In this document: positions 47,051-59,799 of the stretch, in pieces
Layout: every line of letters starts with the position of its first letter
How positions within the stretch are numbered: the first letter of the stretch is position 1
From: Hedera helix
Taxonomy: Eukaryota; Streptophyta; Magnoliopsida; Apiales; Araliaceae
Assembly: GCA_947179155.2 (NCBI GenBank)
Contig: OX359275.1
Span: forward strand, 41,091,898-41,155,897
DNA length: 64,000 bases
Reading direction: 5' to 3'
Position numbers and translations under genes: made by a program
The notes under the pieces: generated by a model
The model's database searches: none
What the model was told of the DNA's origin: nothing
The model's input: the letters and a program-made list of their open reading frames with translations, nothing else

Positions 47051-47363
47051 AGTGGCGGATCTATTCAAATGACAGAGTAGGCAATGCCTATCCTGGACCT
47101 GTTTTTAATTATTTTTTTTATAGGTATAGGGACAGGGCAAAAATAAAACTTAATAAATTTAAAGGGGCAAATTTATGAAAAAGTTAAACTTAGAGAAGCA
47201 AAAAAAAAAACTTAAACTACTACTACTCTAAAAAAAATTAAACACAGAATGTATAATGTATTCAAACTTTTGTTCTCTAACTCGCTAAGTTTTAGCCCTT
47301 CATTTCAGTCTTCAACCCAAAAAAATCTGCCCCCGCTGGGAACAGATCCTGGATCCGCCCCTG
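47051..47363. mobile_element. Short CAGTGGCGGATC element, right part of the composite
   Basis: The left end CAGTGGCGGATCTATTC with AGGCAATGCCTATCC pairs with the right end GATCCTGGATCCGCCCCTG. The preceding 8-mer TTTGTACA shares six bases with GCTGTACA on the right. It could be a separate 313-bp MITE whose right end doubles as the right end of the larger element. Confidence 0.6.
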
Positions 47364-47371
47364 GCTGTACA

Positions 47372-50300
47372 TAGTTGTTTCCTTCAATTCGGTTGACTTC
47401 CATAATTTGTTTGTTCGATCATTACGTTAACACTGCAATTAGTAATTAATAAAATATGACAATGGTAGGTTTTCAATATATTCTCACATCAATCACTTTG
47501 GAGTACCATGACCTCCTTTCCATTGTTAAAAAAGGAAAAAAAGAAAAATAAGTAACATAAAAATATTGCATTTTTTTATTTCTCCCTGCCTCGGTTACTG
47601 TACTTTTGAGAAAATTTTGCAGTCTAAAGAAAAAATAAAGGGTAAAATGAAAGAAAAAGATAAGGAAAAAAAAAGAAGAGAAATTTAACTGGGCATTTCT
47701 GCATGAAATTTAAGACTAATTGAGATCCTAATCAGAATTAAACCAGAGTTCCATTTAGCAATTTTCTACTTTTGTTTGTTTTTCCTTCAAGCTTTTCACT
47801 TGATGACGAAATTTCCAGTTTTCAAATTATGGTGCTGAAGTCAAATCTGTTAGGTGTCTAAATCTTAATATAATTTCTAAAATGTTGTTACTTTATTATG
47901 TTATTTATTTAATAAAGTGATAGTTGAAATAGTCTTTGCTTCTATATAGTAGCTTTAGTGATTTCAAACTAGGGTAGTGGTTTAGTGGACATGTCATAAT
48001 TTGTCGAATGTAATAAGCTCAGTTGGATGATATAGATTAGATGTTTTATAAAGGAGAATAATATATTTAACAATTTTATGTATTATTTTTTTTATTAGTT
48101 ATGTAAATAATAATTATTAGTAATATTTTAACTATATATGCAAATATGTAGCGGAACTTTTTTATAAAATAAAATTAAAACTTTATTAATAGAGAATTAA
48201 TTCTTCTCGAAATGAATAATTGAAGGTATTTCAACCCACTCAAAAAGGATTTTCTCTCACATTTCTCTCTCTCCACGCTTAGAAAATGTACACAACACAA
48301 TCCCTCCATCTTCATCACTCGAATAATTTATGGAGTACATATAAGTTAAATTAGCCTATATATATATATATATATATATAAATGATTTAGAGGTACTATT
48401 TATTTATTCATTTCCTTCTCTCCCTTGTCACAGTAGAAAACTTCCAATTAATAGCTCCTTTAAGATAATGATGTTCTAACATTAATGCATGTGAGGTTAG
48501 ATTAACATTCCAGAGTAGCCATTAGCATCTTTCAATAATTAAAGTTGGTGCTTAGCAAAAAAAAAAAAAGATAGAAAAATCCAAGTTGGCTTTCATGTTC
48601 CATCTATTATTATTGCATTTTTTTTTTTTGAGTATTCACTTCATGGTTTAGTTGAAATGTTTACATCACATTTGTTTCCAAAACCTGACTTACACTTATC
48701 TTTATTTCCTTGTCACGGTTATTTTTCTTTCAATCCACAGTTATTTAAAATTTAATTCAAGATATCATTCCTTTTATTTTGTGGTGAGTTCTTTTCTGTA
48801 CCGGAACCTTTCTATCATCCATGGTTTGTAGATTATAGCCTTATGGGTAAAGATTGATAATTCTCAAATAGTGCTCTTAGATCATAATAAAGATGTTATC
48901 CTAAGGGGGGAAAGATGAAGGTTGTCCACATAGTTAGAAATATTATGTTCATAATGTCTACACCTTGTCGATATATAAAAATTAAAAGTTAAGTATTTAA
49001 TAGATGTGTATCATGTGTAAGCTTGACTAAAATATGTACCACTCCTTCTAGAAGCAAAATATATACACATAATAGCCTGAGTCAAAGTACGAGAAAGATA
49101 AATTTATTTATTTATATTTTTTTTTGTTTTTGCTAATTAAGAAAGATAAATTTCTAATTTGCTTTAGTCAACTTTTGACATTAAGAAACCAAAAGAGATA
49201 AAGGGTATATATAATAGGTAGAGGAATATAATTCGTGTTTAGGGTCTCTCATCTACCCACTAAAACTGTACTCTAATATCCTGTGCATAATATATACAGT
49301 CAATTTGGATTCACTTGAAAATAAAACTTTATCAGCTTAGCGTTTGATTTCATCATTCATGATAAAAAAAAAAGGCAAATCAAGGAATTTGGATAAGCGC
49401 TGGCCGGAGGGAGTGCAGAGAGAAAGATCTAGGAAACATATGCACAAGACATAACTTGATTTTGACTAGTTCATGTCTATTAATAATAAATTTATTCAAT
49501 TTTAATTTACCAAACAAATTTGAACTAAATCAAAATAAGTTTAGTCTAATTGAGCCGAATATGTTTACGAACAACTCTGTTTCATTTGCAACATTAAATA
49601 AACATAACACTAAAACTAACTAAAATTATCGGATTCAACTCTGATACGAGATCAAACTTGGCTAATTTTTCATCACTCTCTTCAATTCATTCCACAAAAA
49701 GATTTATTTATCAACTTTTTTTTTCAAAAAAATGTGTCCCTTTTCTCTTAATCACAATTTCGTCAATCACTAATAAACTTTTTTTTTTCTTCATAATTTA
49801 AGAGTGAAAACGGATCAAAAATATATCTTTTAAAAATTTTACAAATTTTATATTAAAACTTTTCTTATAAAAGAGAGAGTATCTCACAATCTGAAGGTGA
49901 TGTCACACACTATTAATTGTTGCAAGGGTGATGTCACACACGATTAAGTTGCCTCGGCATGTTTAGCAGCTGTCAATCGACTAAACTATGTCCAACTTTG
50001 TGTACAAAGTAAATCAAACTAAATACTATTTTATTTAAAGGATCGCATTATTGGCAGTAATTGTTCAGTAATTTTGAAACACCTATTACGTGATATCCTA
50101 CATTATTCATGTAGTGTCATGTAAACACTTAAAATAAAATGACTCACTTTAAGTATTTACGTGACATCACATGAATGGTATAAAATATTACGTAACAAAT
50201 ATTTTAAGAACATCTAATAATTTACCATTATTGGAGTAAAGAGAATCACATGCTAATATATATCGAGCATCATCACCTATAAAAGACTCCGAGGACAAAC

Positions 50301-50713
50301 CCCAAGTCCAAACAACACATGACCTTCCCAAAAAACAAGCGCCTAGCATAGCTATTTTTGTCTCTCCAAGTAATATCAATAAAAAAAAAAAAAAGACCAT
50401 TTATAACACATGGGTTTGAACGTGGTCAACCACGCAAAAAAAGATGCAAACAAAAACCCATGGCAAAAACAAAAAACAAAGAAGCTTCAATCATAAAAAG
50501 AATTAAATCCTCGGTCCAAAACTCCAAATACTCGAGGAGAGATTACAAGACAGAAATTTGTTTCTTCAGGAGGTCTGGAAAAAAGACTGATGGAAAATTA
50601 AAGTGGAAGGACGTTTGTACGTATGCTTATTCAGCTTCCCAAGCTTCTAAATACGTGGTGTAGAGAAGGAAACAAAAACCAGAACAGTAGTACTATATGT
50701 ATCATTGTAGAAA
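47372..50713. other. Intergenic, nothing recognised
   Basis: AT-rich with a short TA repeat at 48359-48380. Lys-rich frames at 50188-50663 on both strands have no recognisable domain and no obvious splice partners. The part next to 50714 should hold the 3'-UTR of the first bHLH gene. Confidence 0.5.
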
Positions 50714-52411
50714 TTAGGATGATTGCATGTGAGTTCGAGTAGAAAACTGCAAGCTTTTCACCAGATCATTCGCACTCATGCCGAATTCTGCGTCCATCTG
50801 CATGTGGAAAGCATAGATATTAATTTTAAATTTTTTTCTCTCTAAAAATGGAATGGAACTGAAAAATGTAAAAATTTAATTAGTTACTAAATTCGCATAA
50901 ATTTTAGTGTATGATCATAGTTAATTTTCATACGTACATAATGATGTGACAATGGCATCGATCATTATAATTAATATACTTGGAAAATAACTAAGCTCTT
51001 TTCGTATATACCTAACACTACTACTACTATTACTTAATTTTAGAATTAATTGATTAAAGAGGATGAATATAATTTGCTGAAATACCTGAGCAATGATGGT
51101 GATATGGAGATAACTGTTAGCAAATGGCATGACACTACTACTGATGATAGTCAAATGAAGCTTCTCTATCTCGCTTAACATTCTCACTGTGAATCCTGGA
51201 ATTTTCTTGCCGTGGACTCTAAAGAGCACGTTCCTCTCCGAAATTCGTACTTCAATCTCTGGAATATTGGTCTCATTTGTGCAATCAAAGTTCTCATCAG
51301 AAGATGAGGATTCTTCATCAAGATGGATCCTAGATCTCTTCACTGACACAACCGCCTCTGATCTATCTTTATCGCCAGCCTTTTCCTCGAGCGTCTTCAC
51401 GCGTTCTTGCAGCTGTTTTATATATTTAGTTGCATCTCCAAGTACAGAAGCCTTGTCCATCTGCAAATATATAAACATCAAGCTTCCAAAATCTAATCTT
51501 GTCATCTTTTCACAATTAAATCTAAACATTTTCTGTGTTGTTCATCTAGCTAGCTAGCTAGTGACCTAATAATTATCTCGATATTGTCTTTTGAATTCTG
51601 TTACTCTTTCGTGAAAAATTGCCCTAATTTGTTTAAGTTGATTTTGTCGAAAATCTTTTAGCAAACATAACATAAATAATTATTTGATCTAGCTAGCCTA
51701 AGTGGAGACAATAATAAAAGAAAAATACATGGTTAGTCAGTACCTTCTTTAGACCAGGAACGAGGGCAGACAAAGCAATAAAGCGCTGGGTTAGCCTCTC
51801 TCGTCGTTTTCTTTCGGCAAGAACGTGATCTTGAGCCTGTAATGGGGTTTTGGTCATGGTGGAAACCCTTTTGTCTCCATCCCCATAATATGGAGCCATG
51901 ATCTCTTTCTTAGGCTTGATAATATTGCAGTTGAGATTTCCGTACAACTCATTTGAATGTGAATTTGGCTTGTCAAAAGATATGATGGCCGAGGAAGAAG
52001 TGGAAGACTGCTTTGGAATTGTCTTCTTAGGGGTACTACAAGAGTTCCAGTTGTTGGTCTTGAGCATTTTGGCAGCTGCCCCTTGATCAATTACAGATCG
52101 AAAAGAGTCCATAATTGGGATGCTTTTTGGAGTACTGAAAGATGGATAAGCTGAGTAGCTCTCGGAAGAAATAGTTGACTCAAACGTAAACGTATCATGA
52201 TCATCTAGAGAACTCATCCAGCTTTTATGGCTCACAATGGGATCATCCATTTCCTACATATTAATTGAATCATCAGAATTAAGTGTTATTGATTGAATCC
52301 GACCAGTTTTAATTATTTCCTTCTATATATATCACTTTTAATTAAGCTAATTAAGAGACAAAACAAAATTCTTACCAGTTCCGATAACCATAACGCTGAT
52401 GAGATATCCAT
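50714..52411 (-). CDS. bHLH transcription factor, subgroup IVa (copy A)
   Basis: Nuclear E-box/G-box-binding regulator of the Arabidopsis bHLH18/19/20/25/NAI1 group. Members control ER-body formation, jasmonate-linked iron responses and, in other dicots, triterpene or iridoid synthesis (family knowledge). Exons: 52411-52376, 52253-51744, 51460-51086, 50797-50714; all phase 0 with GT-AG. Product 334 aa. The N-terminus MDISSALWLSELEMDDP is the subgroup signature. The basic region DHVLAERKRRERL (about 154-166) has the H-E-R residues for E-box contact. HLH continues as MDKASVLGDATKYIKQLQERV across the intron, and a C-terminal ACT-like domain starts near EIEVRISERNVLFRVH and ends in the last exon (MDAEFGMSANDLVKSLQF). 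A 5'-UTR intron 52880-52474 is likely. The start was chosen because MDISS is conserved; the later Met in MDDP would drop the signature. Tandem partner at 61419-63258. Confidence 0.93.
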
Positions 52412-53009
52412 TACTTAGTACTGATTCTTATTGCTTATACTCAACTTTAAGCGGGATTATTTATCCTGGATTACTGCAAAAAAACATGAACATAATTAGT
52501 GCAACACACAATCAGATGAGAGTAAAATTTTAAGCTAGTTAGTTTTTCGCATATATATATAAATATATGTAAAGAGGAAATTAAAATTTTAGAAGAGGTG
52601 AATTCAAGTGAATTTTTTTGGCCAACTGATTAAAAGCTTAGGAAGTAAAAATCAAATTAGAGCATAATCTATAAAATTATTGGTTTCTTGATGAATTTCC
52701 AGACTTTAAGAAAGAAAAATATCATATGCTTAAAATTTTAAAAATTGAGCAAAGTAAAATATCCAGTATTAAAACTTCATGGTTTTGAGCAATAAAGATG
52801 GGAAAATATTCCAAGAAACCTTACGGGGTTACCCTGGGATTAGAAGAAAAGAGTTTAATGGAAGCTTGAACGTTTATTACCTTCAATGGGGAGTGGAATA
52901 ATTTGCAAAAGCTAACTAGTTTTTCACAGATTAGATTCAGATGGCCACAAGAATAGTTTCTCCTCACTTCTCTTTACACAAAGAAGACTTGTACGTAACA
53001 CCAGCTGGC

Positions 53010-53017
53010 ATAAAATA
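53010..53017 (-). promoter_or_regulatory. Possible TATA-like element of bHLH copy A
   Basis: Minus-strand TATTTTAT, about 130 bp upstream of the end of the proposed first UTR exon (52881). Weak match; a candidate only. Confidence 0.3.
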
Positions 53018-53034
53018 CTAAGTACCTCTCACTG

Positions 53035-53040
53035 CACGTG
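53035..53040. promoter_or_regulatory. G-box upstream of bHLH copy A
   Basis: CACGTG, the palindromic site bound by bHLH proteins with the H-E-R basic region, lies just upstream of the candidate TATA. An E-box CAGCTG is at 53002-53007. This would allow auto- or cross-regulation by the bHLH pair, which is inference. Confidence 0.45.
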
Positions 53041-55138
53041 TGAAAGTGAAAATGTTCACGTATTCAAACGGAGTCGCGTTTCTCTCTCCATTTCATTCCC
53101 CTTCCTTAATTTGTCTAAATTGCTTAATTAAGACTCCAAAATGGAGTGTTGGTAACTTAGTACGTAAAAATTATATACCTTCCTTCTCGGGATTAAAATT
53201 TTGGTTAACTTTTTATCAATATAAAGAGCGGAGATAAAATATTAAATTTATTCATATTTAAATTATCATTTAATTATATAATTTAATTTACATGATTAAT
53301 AATATTTCATAAATATATATAAAAAATAAAAATACGACAATTATTACTAAAGATATTATAAATAAATTATTATAAATTATTTAAAATAAATAAATATTTA
53401 ACTTAAAATTATCTAAAATAATAAATAAATAAAAATTCCGAAACGAAAAGATCAGTACTCCTATAATATATGGTCAAAGATGGTTTCTCCCACGTTGCGG
53501 TAGCTCCCATTCTTTTGGTCATCAGGTATGTACCGTATTTATGCGTCAATCACATTATTCACATGGCGTTTAAGTAAATTGTGACAATATTGCTCATGTA
53601 TGTTGTCTGGTCTTCTTCATCTTTTCTCTTTTTCTTCTCTTTTATTTCCTTTGTTAAAAAAAGTTTTATTTGTCAATTATACTTATTCCACAACCAAAGT
53701 TTACTTTCTAATGATAATAGTATAAACGATGCAATATTCTTAAGTTTGTTATTATCATTATATTATTCTTAGGGATATACATGTAATGAAATTATTTTTT
53801 TATATTCGCAAAATTTTTAAATGAGACTCTTTTGATTGAATAAAGGAAGTATTATTCTTCATATGTTTCAAACTATAGGATTAGCTTAGACCTTTTAATT
53901 TAAAATATTATGATCAAAATTTATACGGAATAATCTTTTGAAAATTAAAAACTGCTTAAGGAGTTCGCAATAATTGTAAATTTGATTCTCTTCATTAATT
54001 AAATGAATATCTCAAATTAAATTTAAAAAATTAAAATTAATCTTATATTTTAAAATAATGATCACATCTTCTTTCGCTCTACGATAAGGACAGTCTCCTA
54101 AAGAAATAGAAATAGAGTTATTCAAGCATAAACACTATTTTTTTTAACCTCATTAGTTAGGTTGTTATATAGCTAGGGAATAGAGATATAAAAAAAGGAA
54201 AAATGAACACAATGTTACTATTAAAAATAATTCATGGTCAAATCACTCTTTAACTGGTTTAAACTCGGTAAAGGAGATTAAAGATAGTGGAATGAATTAT
54301 CAAAGTTTTACAGTTTTACTTGAGGTGAATATTCATCATGGTGGTTGTATGCAATTTTAAAGTTTAAATTATTATAAAGTTATTTACTTTATTATAGGAT
54401 CATCATTCGAGCCGGTTAAGCTCGAAACTCGTGCCGATGTTGGATAAAAGCTTCACTCGAATTAAGTGTGACTCGTGACTCGTGACGATGTTGGATAAAA
54501 AATCAAGTTCAAAGTGCAATTTGAGTCGAGTTTGGTTAATACGTCATTTGGCCAGTATAGACCCGACCGAATTATAATGTTAAAAACATATTTAGACTAT
54601 ATATATTAATTATTACATATTTACTCTCTTAAGTTATATTTATATACAATATCTTTAATTAAAAATTAAGTACCATATTTTCTTTAAAGTGATCATTTCT
54701 ATCATTTTTATCATAAAATCTAATAATTACATCAAAAAAGATCGAGATTAAATATTAAAAATAATAAATGCTAGGGTATTTTTAAGTTAGCTCAATTATG
54801 TTAATTTAAACTTCGATTAATAAAAAGAAGTATGTGTATCAAACATTCTAAATGAGTTAAATTAAAATATATTTTTTGGGTTTAGGAGTCAATTTTAAAA
54901 ATACTATATTTTGATACAGACTTGAACGAAAAAAAGCCCAAAACTCGTGATCTTATTTGGACTAATTATAGCCTGAATGAGTCAAGTTCAAACTCGAGCC
55001 CGATAATTTTAAAATGGGCTAAGCTTGAACAACTTTAAACTGGCTCACATAAACCGATTGACAAGCAAACTTTATTAAAATAAATAGTCGATATTATAAA
55101 TTATTTAAAAAATATTATTAAAAATAAACATGTTACTG

Positions 55139-55189
<51 letters not shown>

Positions 55190-55664
55190 CTATAATTAAT
55201 TCTAAAAAGCTTATTTTAACAAAATAGTCACTATTTTATCTCTCGCAAAAAACTTCTGAACAATAATATATAGCAAGTAAAAATTCCTTAATTAGTAGTA
55301 TTTTTTTCACAAATTTTTATCATAAATCGGCGCTAAACATCCTTCCACCATCTCAATTTTGCTAAAGAAAAAATATAAATTATGAATGATATTTCTTTCA
55401 CCAATAATTATATTGTCACTAATTTTTTCTCTCATATGAAGGAATGAATTCCTTCATAAATTTTGATTCACTACATTCCTAATTTCTTATAGTGAATTGG
55501 TCATTAAATATAAATTTGTTGGGATTTGTTGAAGCATTGAGCTTATAATTAACCAAAATCTTAAGGCACCGCGCTTAAGTAATTAATGGTTGTGATTCTT
55601 CGTAAATGCCTCTTGTAATTACATTTAGGGTGCAAAACTTCATAAAAAGAGCTTTAGACTTTAT
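53041..55664. other. Spacer between bHLH copies, repeat-rich
   Basis: No gene recognised. About 54390-55080 has CGAGCCGGTTAAGCTCGA and, further on, AACTCGAGCCCGATAATT and GGGCTAAGCTTGAAC, suggesting an old inverted-repeat element. A TA repeat lies at 55142-55186. Confidence 0.45.
55142..55186. repeat. (TA)n microsatellite
   Basis: About 22 TA units. Confidence 0.95.
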
Positions 55665-56053
55665 GGTCATGTTTGCTTGTAAGAATTATAATTTTAGAAT
55701 TATAATCACAAGATTATGTTTATTTACAAGGATTACAATTGGAATAAAGACTATTAATTTCATCTTTGTGATGTTTGTTTTTAAATTTATACTTAAGACT
55801 ATTAATCCATGAATTATTAAATTACTTCATAAGGGGGACTATTTAATATCATGTTTAATCAGGAATTATAATCTCAAAACTATTAAGTCTTTTTATAATC
55901 CATGAACTAATAGTCCCAAGTTCAAATTTAAAAACAAACAAGATAAAGACAAAATTAATAATCTTTATTCTAAGTATAATTCTTATAAATAAATATAATT
56001 TTAAAATTATAATTCATATTTTAAGATTATAATATTTATAAACAAACATAGTC
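55665..56053. mobile_element. AT-rich MITE, copy 1 of a local pair
   Basis: The left end GTCATGTTTGCTTGTAAGAA pairs with the inverted right end GACTATGTTTGTTTATAAAT. Mirrored subterminal blocks: TTTGTTTTTAAATTTA/AAATTTAAAAACAAACA and GACTATTAAT/ACTAATAGTCC. The whole ~390 bp recurs in the same orientation at 59393-59799. Confidence 0.8.
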
Positions 56054-56265
56054 TTGGGGTTTAGTAGGTGCATGCACGGTACATTCAAAATTAAAGCAGT
56101 GGTTGCATGCAAGTGGCTACTCCATGAAAAAACGTAGAAGAGGAAAAAAAAAACTCTTTAATATTAATTGGTGATCATGAGTCAATTAATTAGTAACGTC
56201 CCATATATCATATATAGAATTATATATGTAATACATATGTACACATAATACAAGAGGATATCCCA

Positions 56266-56326
<61 letters not shown>

Positions 56327-59089
56327 AATTCATTTCTTTACGCACGCTCTATCATATTTGTGTATATATCCTTTACGTTGTGTATATATCCTTTACGCGT
56401 ATCATTCTAGCTCTTCCGCAATTTAATATGTATTTTGTGGTATATATTTTCCATCACATGGAAAAAGGGTTTCATAAAAACTTGCTCTCTAGCTACCAAT
56501 CATCTTAGGTTGGCTATACCTAACACCACAAATACGTGCCATCACGATCGACCTGCAGCCTACCTCAGATATCTCTCTGATCAGATCCCATTTGATCTCC
56601 AAAGATCTTTGCCAATTTCTTTAAAGATGTTGAACGGAAAATCATCATCTTCTAGCTTCTCTTCATTATCCAAATTTTAATTTCCATTGTTGAGCGACCT
56701 AGCTTCTTGGGCTCGGTCACGTTGTTTTACTTGAATTCAAACATTGAGGATTTTTTGCGCATATATATATTTTAGGCAAGAAGCTCATGTACATGTTTAT
56801 AAGCTCGTGAAACAGTGGGTAATTGTTTTCTATGTAATTAGAATTTGCCTCGGGCAATTAAGTGATCAATATCTAACAAGAAAATTTGAGTTACATATGC
56901 ATCATTTTCTAGATGAGATTAATTTATTATTATATATTATAATTATAATATATAGTGTTGAGTAATTCATTTAAGCTTTCAAAGCTACACTATGGGCGAA
57001 GACATATATATTGATCAAATCCACATTTTTATTAATATTACTTACATATAAATGCGTAGGCATTTTATGAGAACATATAAATACACATTATTTTCTATTT
57101 AGTATTTTATTAGTCACCAAAACACTATAAAAACTTGAGAGAGAGAGTTATAGAGTTTTTTTTTTTATATAAAATGGTTATATCCATTCCAAAATATAAG
57201 ATCTTTTGACTATTTAAAATCAATTTAAGATTTTTTTTTAAAATTTAAAATTAATATTATTCATTTAACTTTTGAAGACAATAAATTTTACTAGTATTGT
57301 TTTTGATAGTTTACGGTTTTTATATTGTCGTCTAAAATTAAATGATTTAATATTAAAGATCTCAAATTAATTTATAAAAAAAATAAAATTAAACTTATAT
57401 TTTAGAAAGAAAAATATTAGTATTGAGTTATTACGTGACAGTGAAAAAATAAAAGACTAAGCGGAGGAGCGAAAAAAAACAATTCAGTATAGGAGAGAGT
57501 AAGAACCGATTTCGCAACCAAAATCACACGCAAAACTACAAAAACCACACCAAGAAAACCGCACCAATGGTTTCATAAGCATATTGTGGTTTCTTTAGTA
57601 AAAATCACACTCCCTACGGTTGTGATTGTGGTATAGAAACTGCACTCTCTCTAGCTTTAAGGAATCGTACCCATTTAGAGTTTTAAATTTTTTAATATTT
57701 TTTATATTTTTGTATATGTTTTAGAGTTTTTAAAGTTCTATTTAAGTATGGTTGTAAATTTTATTTTGGAAAATATAATTTTGCATGGCTTAAGACTTTA
57801 AGTTTGAAATAATTATTGTATTGTAGTAATATTTGCATCTTTTAATGTGAAGGATTAGAAGTTTTGGATTAATTTGTGATTGATTTTCAAAAATTTAACA
57901 TTTTTGTAGTTGGGTATTATTTACAATAGCAAGTTAGCAATGTATGAGATTTATTTGGAATTTAAAAATTATTACATGTTTATTATTTTTTTTCAATTGG
58001 TTTTTGCGTCATTTGAAATTGCACCATTTAAAATCGTGCCGCATTTCTAAAAACTTTTCACATCAATCCAAGCAGTTTCATATTACGGTTTTAAATTTAT
58101 GCAAATACATCAAAGTTGTTTCATATGTGATTTTTATTCGAAACTACACTAAACCGTGCCATACTCATCCTTAATTTTGTGCAGTGAACAAAAAGCTAAA
58201 GAAGTTCTTTAAAGGCGTGAGGAATAAGGAGCTGAAAAAGAACGTTCCCCTCCACTGATAAAAGGGTAAATAGTAAGTATTAATCTTTTTCTCAGTTGAT
58301 TTGAGTAGAGGATATCTAATGAAGTTTCATACTACTACTAGCTAAAAGCTTTTATATTTTTAGGGTATTTTTTGGCGGTCAAAGTAGGTGTATATATCAA
58401 TAATTTTATTTTCTTATAGTAAGGTAATAATACTCTTTTAATGAAATCTTGATATCTTTAACCATGTTATGATTCTACCGCTTCTTCCTTGTGTCTTTCT
58501 TTTTGGTTGAATTTATAGGATTAGTTAGTATATGACGTCCATTTGATTCTTTGACATCCATAATTAATAACCCCCAATACGGTGCAAAAGCATATTTTGG
58601 TCACTTTTGTATATGGCTATGTTTGATAACTTATGGACTTAATAGCTGTCAGAGAATAGTATCCCGGATCCCCAAACAGTCCCGAATACCTAAAGAATCC
58701 CGAACCTCGCGTGAGGTCTCCGAACATCGATTGGTGCAGCCCAAGTTTCCATAGCGCGTCAAATATGTAATGAATTAAACTTCTTTTTATTAGGAATTCT
58801 TAATCATATCAATTCATATAAACTTATCGGCTTCTGCCCAATGAGAGGCAGAATCTTAACAGATATTTATCCAAATATCATATATAAATACAAGATAGAA
58901 GTCTTTAGCATATTTTTATACATATATATTTTTATTCTCAGACTTAAAACCTCTATTATTATTATCGCCATAATTGACCATTGGAGGCAAATTCAAATAT
59001 TTATTAATTTTCAAGTATTTTGGGACACCCAAGTGTTTGAGCATGTCAAAATAGTGTTATCAATATTTATGTGATTTTTTCGGTCAAGT
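56054..59089. other. Spacer between bHLH copies
   Basis: Contains a TA repeat (56269-56323). A possible old inverted-repeat element at about 57505-58165 has GAACCGATTTCGCAACC on the left and AAACTACACTAAACCGTGCC on the right. A short GC-richer block with repeated CCCGAA phrases is at 58660-58755. No gene recognised. Confidence 0.45.
56269..56323. repeat. (TA)n microsatellite
   Basis: About 27 TA units. Confidence 0.97.
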
Positions 59090-59284
59090 CTGTTATCATA
59101 TTTCTCTGTTTTTCTGTATCGAGACTTATGATGATAGTTTTTAATGTCTACGGTGACAGTATATCCCGTCGCCGTAGATCTACAAAAAAAATAGGAATAT
59201 GGCAACGGGATAAACCGTCATCATAGACCCTAAAAATCGTCGTCATATGTCTCTATACAGAAAAACAGAGAAATTTAATAACAG
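59090..59284. mobile_element. Foldback MITE with CTGTTAT ends, CGTCGTCAT motifs
   Basis: The left half starts CTGTTATCATATTTCTCTGT, then TTTTCTGTATCGAGAC. The inverted right half starts CTGTTATTAAATTTCTCTGT, then TTTTCTGTATAGAGAC. More than 35 bp of terminal inverted repeat is almost identical. The interior has CCCGTCGCCG and its inverted partners. Shares the CGTCGTCAT/ATGACGACG style motif with 1073-1240. Confidence 0.85.
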
Positions 59285-59392
59285 GTAATCTCACACTCTC
59301 ACATGAGTGTTAAATAAGGGTCACATGAGTGTTAAACACTTAAACAAGGTTATCAAACGCTCTAAATAGAAGAAAAACTCATTTTTCATTAA

Positions 59393-59799
59393 GGTCATGT
59401 TTATTTGCAAATAATATAATTTTGAAATTATAATCTCAATGTATGGATTATAATTTTAAGGTTATATTTATTTGCAATGATTACACTTGGGATAAGACTA
59501 TTAATCCATCTTTGTATTGTTTGTTTTTAAATTTAGATTTAAGACTATTAGTTCAGAGATTATAAAATGTCTTAATGTGAGAGACTATTTAATACTATTT
59601 TCAATAAAGAATTATAATCTCAAGACTATTAAGTCATTTTATAATTCATGGACTAATAGTCTCAAGTCCAAATTTAAAAATAAACAAGATATTTTTGAAA
59701 TTAATAATTTTATCTTAAGTATAATTCTTGTAAATAAATATAACATTAAAATTATAATTTATGTATTAGGATTATAAGCATTACAAACAACCGTAGCCT
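59393..59799. mobile_element. AT-rich MITE, copy 2 of a local pair
   Basis: Begins GGTCATGTTTATTTGCAAAT and ends ACAAACAACCGTAGCC. It aligns along its length with 55665-56053 (for example TGTTTGTTTTTAAATTTA, GACTATTTAATA, ATGGACTAATAGTC). Confidence 0.8.

Larger units (their letters stand above)
45642..47363. mobile_element. Composite hAT-like element with perfect 8-bp duplication
   Basis: The left terminus CAGGGGCGGATC and the right terminus GATCCGCCCCTG are 12-bp inverted repeats. GCTGTACA occurs immediately outside both (45634-45641 and 47364-47371). Internally, CTAGCTTCGTCACTG (ending 46899) and CAGTGGCGGATC (47051) look like further ends of the same superfamily, so the 1722 bp may be two or more elements fused or nested. 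No transposase recognised. Open frames here (46154-46445, 45687-46118) carry no known domain. Confidence 0.75.

Noticed and set aside
50188..50663. Lys-rich plus-strand frame and hydrophobic minus-strand frame
   Set aside because: Low complexity, no family recognised, no introns or conserved start context.
57505..58165. Possible inverted-repeat element with AAACCG phrases
   Set aside because: The ends are too diverged to pair convincingly; described only within the spacer entry.
58660..58755. Short GC-richer block with repeated CCCGAA phrases
   Set aside because: Might be a transposon or LTR scrap, but too short to assign.
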